In this document: in pieces, positions 6,394-9,208 of the stretch
Numbering within the stretch: the stretch's first letter is position 1
Layout of the letters: each line of letters opens with the position of its first letter
Assembly (NCBI GenBank): GCA_003647715.1
Contig: QMNJ01000053.1
Location: forward strand, 1-9,208
Direction: 5' to 3'
Length of the DNA: 9,208 bases
DNA from: Candidatus Coatesiibacteriota bacterium
Lineage (GTDB): Bacteria > RBG-13-66-14 > B26-G2
The notes under the pieces: model-generated
Told to the model about the DNA's origin: nothing
The model's input: only the letters and a program-made list of their open reading frames with translations
Databases searched by the model: none
Translations under genes and position numbers: made by a program

Positions 6394-7440
6394 ATGACTG
6401 ACAAAAGACAGAAGAAGGCGCTTACGCTTGAATGCATTGCCAGTATGATAAAGGGCAATCTGGTGGGAGAAGGGAGCATTGTAATCACTGGTGCAAGTGG
6501 AATAAAGGAAGCGGTTGAAGGCGACATAACATTCGTTCATGACACGAAATACCTGAAATATCTGAATGATACAAAAGCATCTGCAGTTATCCTTAAGGAG
6601 GGGTGGGATAATGCTGGCTTACCCACAATCTTTGTAAAAGAGCCCTACTTTGCTTTTGCCACAGTCGTAAGGGAGTTTTACGAACTCGGTTATTTCTTCC
6701 ATGACGGAATATCGGAGAGGGCGGTCGTTCACCATGATGTGAAACTGGGCAAGGGTGTAAGTATTCAACCCCTTGCTGTTATAGAACCAGGTGTTGAAAT
6801 ATGTGAGAACACAATCATTGGAGCAGGTTCATATATTGGTCTTAACACCAAAATTGGCTCTGAATGCATTATCCACCCAAATGTCACAATAAGAGAGAAT
6901 ATAATCATAGGTAATAGAGTGATAATACATTCCGGTTCTGTAATAGGTAGTGATGGATTTGGTTATGCCCATAACGATAAGGGTTTCTTTAAGATACCAC
7001 AGATAGGGACAGTAATCATAGGTGATGAGGTGGAGATAGGTGCTAACTGCACTATAGACAGGGCTACACTTGGGGCTACAAAGATTGGTGATGCTACCAA
7101 GATAGACAATCTGGTTCAGATTGCTCATAATGTAGAAGTTGGTAAAAATTGTGCAATAGTTGCTCAGGTTGGTATATCGGGTTCTACCATAATAGGTGAC
7201 AATGTCAAACTTGGTGGTCAGGTTGGTGTGATAGGTCATCTGAGGATTGGTGATGAAGCACAGGTTGCAGCACAGTCAGGAGTGGCAAAGGATATACCAG
7301 CTGGCACACGGTGGATGGGCTCCCCTGCCAGACCACTAATGGATGCTAAGAGAATTGAGGCATTCCTATCCAGATACGACCGAATTATGGATAGGTTAAG
7401 AGAACTAGAGAAGAAGGTAGAAAGAGATAAGAGTAAATAA
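6394..7440 (+). CDS. lpxD: UDP-3-O-(3-hydroxyacyl)glucosamine N-acyltransferase LpxD
   Basis: LpxD performs the third step of lipid A synthesis, N-acylating UDP-3-O-acyl-glucosamine with 3-hydroxyacyl-ACP in the cytoplasm. The 348-residue protein has the N-terminal uridine-binding domain (about 1-100, with TFVHDTKYL carrying Phe47 and Tyr53, matching the uracil-stacking Phe43 and Tyr49 of E. coli). A left-handed parallel beta-helix of hexapeptide repeats runs from about 105 to 310, and a C-terminal charged helix (about 315-348) follows. The catalytic His245 is in QIAHNVEVG; Asp238 and His282 correspond to E. coli Asp232 and His276 at a constant offset of six. GSDGFGYAHNDKGFFKIPQIG, from residue 185, is the diagnostic LpxD loop that distinguishes it from LpxA. 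No good Shine-Dalgarno site precedes the ATG. It sits 20 bases from each neighbour, so it is probably co-transcribed with them. Confidence 0.96.
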   Translation: MTDKRQKKALTLECIASMIKGNLVGEGSIVITGASGIKEAVEGDITFVHDTKYLKYLNDTKASAVILKEGWDNAGLPTIFVKEPYFAFATVVREFYELGYFFHDGISERAVVHHDVKLGKGVSIQPLAVIEPGVEICENTIIGAGSYIGLNTKIGSECIIHPNVTIRENIIIGNRVIIHSGSVIGSDGFGYAHNDKGFFKIPQIGTVIIGDEVEIGANCTIDRATLGATKIGDATKIDNLVQIAHNVEVGKNCAIVAQVGISGSTIIGDNVKLGGQVGVIGHLRIGDEAQVAAQSGVAKDIPAGTRWMGSPARPLMDAKRIEAFLSRYDRIMDRLRELEKKVERDKSK

Positions 7441-7460
7441 TACTATATTAAGAAAATACC

Positions 7461-8756
7461 ATGGCAAAACAGAGGAGCATATCAAAAGAGGTTGAGACCA
7501 GAGGCGTGGGCATACACACCGGTGAGGAGGTATCAATACATCTCAAACCACTCCCCCCAGACAGCGGGATTATATTTAAGAGAGTAGATATCAATAGAGA
7601 TGTTTGCATACCCGCAACGATTGAAAATGTTACCTCTTATGTTCGAGGGACTAATCTGGGAAAAGATGGCGTAGAGATAATGACTGTTGAACATCTGTTA
7701 TCTTCAATATATGGTCTTGGTATAGATAATATGTTGATTGAAAATACTGGAGGAGAAATACCCGCTTGTGATGGCTCTGCCATTGACTTCGTTAATTTGA
7801 TTGATAAGGCAGGCATAATAGAACAGAATGAGGAGAAGAGATATCTGTCTGTATCCAGACCGGTGTTATATACCAAAAATGATGTCTCTATTGCTATCTA
7901 CCCAGAGGAAGAGTTATCTATATCCTATACCATATCATTCAATCATAAATTTCTTAACTCACAGTTTGCGCATATTTCCATAAACGAAGACAATTACAGG
8001 AAGAACATCGCACCAGCAAGAACTTTTGTTTTTTACAAAGATGTAGAAGCACTTAGAAAACAGGGACTTATAAAGGGTGGAAGCACAGAAAATGCTCTTG
8101 TTATTACGGACGAGGGCTTAATGGAGGGAGAACTTAGGGATAAGAATGAATTTGTATATCACAAGATTAGCGACTTTATAGGTGACCTATGTCTCATTGG
8201 AGGAACCCTCAAAGGAAGGTTGGTTGCAATAAAGGCGGGTCATAAGAGCCACATTGAATTTATAAAGAAACTGAAGCACTACTTTGATATGCAACCAATT
8301 CTTGAGGCACCCAATTCAGACCCAATATATGATATTGACGCTATAAAGAAAATTCTACCCCACCGTTATCCTTTTCTACTGGTGGATAAGATTACCTATA
8401 AAGAGGGCAATAGAAGGGTAATAGGAGTTAAGAATGTTACATTTAACGAGCCCTTCTTCGTAGGTCACTTTCCAGACACCCCTATAATGCCTGGTGTATT
8501 AATACAGGAGGCGATGGCACAGGTAGGGGGAGTTTTATTGTTGACCACTGTGAATAACCCAACCAGCAAAATCGTCTATTTTCTGGGTATAAACAATGCC
8601 AAGTTCAGAAAACCAGTGTTTCCAGGAGACACACTAGTATTTGACCTACACACAACACGTCTCAAGAACAAGATATCCGAGACAAAAGGACGGGCGTATG
8701 TAAGAGGTGAGTTAGTTGCAGAAGGCGAATATAGAGCGATGCTGGTAGATAAGTAA
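7461..8756 (+). CDS. lpxC-fabZ: Bifunctional LpxC deacetylase / FabZ dehydratase fusion
   Basis: One 431-residue protein joins two enzymes. Residues 1 to about 275 are LpxC, the zinc deacetylase that commits UDP-3-O-acyl-GlcNAc to lipid A: TVEHLL carries Glu77 and zinc ligand His78, RTFVF has Thr188 and Phe189, HKISD gives zinc ligands His234 and Asp238, and KAGHKSH gives the catalytic His261. Residues about 290-431 are FabZ, the 3-hydroxyacyl-ACP dehydratase of type II fatty acid synthesis: ILPHRYPFLLVDKI (298-311), GHFPDTPIMPGVLIQEAMAQ with catalytic His336 and Glu350, and FRKPVFPGDTL (382-392). The linker is only about 15 residues (ILEAPNSDPIYD). All catalytic residues are intact in both halves, so both should be active. 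Such fusions are known in Bacteroidota and other non-Proteobacterial diderms. No Shine-Dalgarno site is visible before the ATG; lpxA starts 10 bases after the stop. Confidence 0.96.
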   Translation: MAKQRSISKEVETRGVGIHTGEEVSIHLKPLPPDSGIIFKRVDINRDVCIPATIENVTSYVRGTNLGKDGVEIMTVEHLLSSIYGLGIDNMLIENTGGEIPACDGSAIDFVNLIDKAGIIEQNEEKRYLSVSRPVLYTKNDVSIAIYPEEELSISYTISFNHKFLNSQFAHISINEDNYRKNIAPARTFVFYKDVEALRKQGLIKGGSTENALVITDEGLMEGELRDKNEFVYHKISDFIGDLCLIGGTLKGRLVAIKAGHKSHIEFIKKLKHYFDMQPILEAPNSDPIYDIDAIKKILPHRYPFLLVDKITYKEGNRRVIGVKNVTFNEPFFVGHFPDTPIMPGVLIQEAMAQVGGVLLLTTVNNPTSKIVYFLGINNAKFRKPVFPGDTLVFDLHTTRLKNKISETKGRAYVRGELVAEGEYRAMLVDK

Positions 8757-8766
8757 TCTATCCCTT

Positions 8767-9208
8767 ATGTCAATCCATCATCAAGCAATCATAAAAGAGG
8801 GAGCCATAATAGCCGAAGATGCTACGGTAGGACCCTTCTCAATAGTTTCTTCCAAAGCGATAATAGGTTCAAGAACCCGAATAGACGATAGTGTTCTAAT
8901 TGATGGAAGAACCACCATAGGAAAGGACTGCCATATATTTCACGGGGCATCAATTGGCTGTATTCCACAGGATTTGAAGTATGCAGGCGAGGACACCGAT
9001 GTTGTCATAGGCGATAAGAACACCATAAGGGAATTTGTCACTATACACCGCGGAACTGCTATGGTGGGGACGACAGAGATTGGTAACGGTAACCTTATCA
9101 TGGCTTATGTCCACATCGCTCACGATTGCAGAATAGGCAATCACTGCGTCATAGCCAATTCATCTGCACTCGCAGGTCATATAATCGTTGAGGACTATGC
9201 AGTTATAG
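8767..9208 (+). CDS. lpxA: Acyl-ACP--UDP-N-acetylglucosamine O-acyltransferase LpxA, 3'-truncated
   Basis: The frame opens at the ATG at 8767, ten bases after the fabZ stop, and stays open to the window end, giving 147 of the usual 255-265 residues. LpxA catalyses the first lipid A step, adding a 3-hydroxyacyl chain to UDP-GlcNAc. The visible part is left-handed beta-helix hexapeptide repeats, such as IIKEGAIIAEDATVGPFS, with the LpxA-specific IPQDLKYAGE (66-75), IREFVTIHRGT (87-97) and YVHIAHDCRIGNHCVIAN (114-131). His119 corresponds to the catalytic His125 of E. coli, and His138 in LAGHI to His144, both at an offset of six. The QDLKYAGE and IHRGT blocks separate it from LpxD. There is no Shine-Dalgarno site, so translation is probably coupled to the upstream gene or starts by another route. 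The acyl-chain ruler and C-terminal helical domain are outside the window. Confidence 0.93.
   Translation, partial: MSIHHQAIIKEGAIIAEDATVGPFSIVSSKAIIGSRTRIDDSVLIDGRTTIGKDCHIFHGASIGCIPQDLKYAGEDTDVVIGDKNTIREFVTIHRGTAMVGTTEIGNGNLIMAYVHIAHDCRIGNHCVIANSSALAGHIIVEDYAVI

Noticed and set aside
6829..7239. 136-codon open frame on the minus strand inside lpxD
   Set aside because: It mirrors the repetitive hexapeptide-coding DNA of lpxD, has a low-complexity Tyr/Thr/Ile-rich translation resembling no family, and the + strand gene is unambiguous.
6700..7310. Periodic repeated DNA words such as ATAGGT and GGTGAT
   Set aside because: These are the codons of the LpxD left-handed beta-helix hexapeptide repeats, not an independent DNA repeat.
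1..9208. tRNA, rRNA, CRISPR array, transposase or phage signals
   Set aside because: I looked across both strands and found no cloverleaf, regularly spaced repeat, or mobile-element coding motif.

Overview
The window is ordinary bacterial chromosome with every recognisable gene on the + strand. It codes for a diderm (outer-membrane, lipid A-bearing) bacterium: a complete bamA, a Skp/OmpH-type periplasmic chaperone, lpxD, an lpxC-fabZ fusion and the start of lpxA. The bamA-skp-lpxD-(fabZ)-lpxA order is the classic envelope cluster. The fused LpxC-FabZ protein is not the Proteobacterial arrangement; it is known from Bacteroidota and relatives and from several uncultured diderm lineages. Base composition is moderately AT-rich, with visibly heavy use of ATA (Ile) and AGA/AGG (Arg). 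I infer an uncultured or candidate-phylum diderm (FCB-like groups, Omnitrophota and similar are all possible); the sequence alone does not settle the phylum.

Layout. Positions 1-846 hold the C-terminal part of an amidohydrolase-3 (YtcJ-like) metal-dependent hydrolase cut by the window edge. Positions 923-1333 hold a small helix-hairpin-helix DUF4332 protein. Positions 1464-2666 hold a fold-type I PLP aminotransferase of the LysN/2-aminoadipate type. Positions 2673-3365 hold a QueG-like double [4Fe-4S] protein that starts with TTG and is probably translationally coupled to the aminotransferase. This left half looks like loosely linked metabolic genes with no obvious shared pathway.

The right half is the envelope module. 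bamA (3423-5705) makes the outer-membrane beta-barrel insertase. The skp/ompH-like gene (5825-6373) makes a periplasmic chaperone that would carry unfolded barrel proteins. lpxD (6394-7440), lpxC-fabZ (7461-8756) and lpxA (8767 to beyond the end) supply the first three lipid A steps, plus the fatty-acid elongation dehydratase that competes for the same 3-hydroxyacyl-ACP. Gaps from skp through lpxA are 20, 20 and 10 bases, so these are very likely one transcript. Candidate promoters lie just before bamA and before the skp-like gene.

There is no gene-free stretch over 300 bases; the largest gap is 130 bases (1334-1463). I found no RNA gene, mobile element, CRISPR array or convincing terminator. 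Nothing here amounts to a new system. The points most worth a second look are the probable leaderless or near-leaderless bamA start, the absence of Shine-Dalgarno sites before bamA and the lpx genes in contrast to other genes here, the LpxC-FabZ fusion, and the unusual active-site region of the QueG-like protein.
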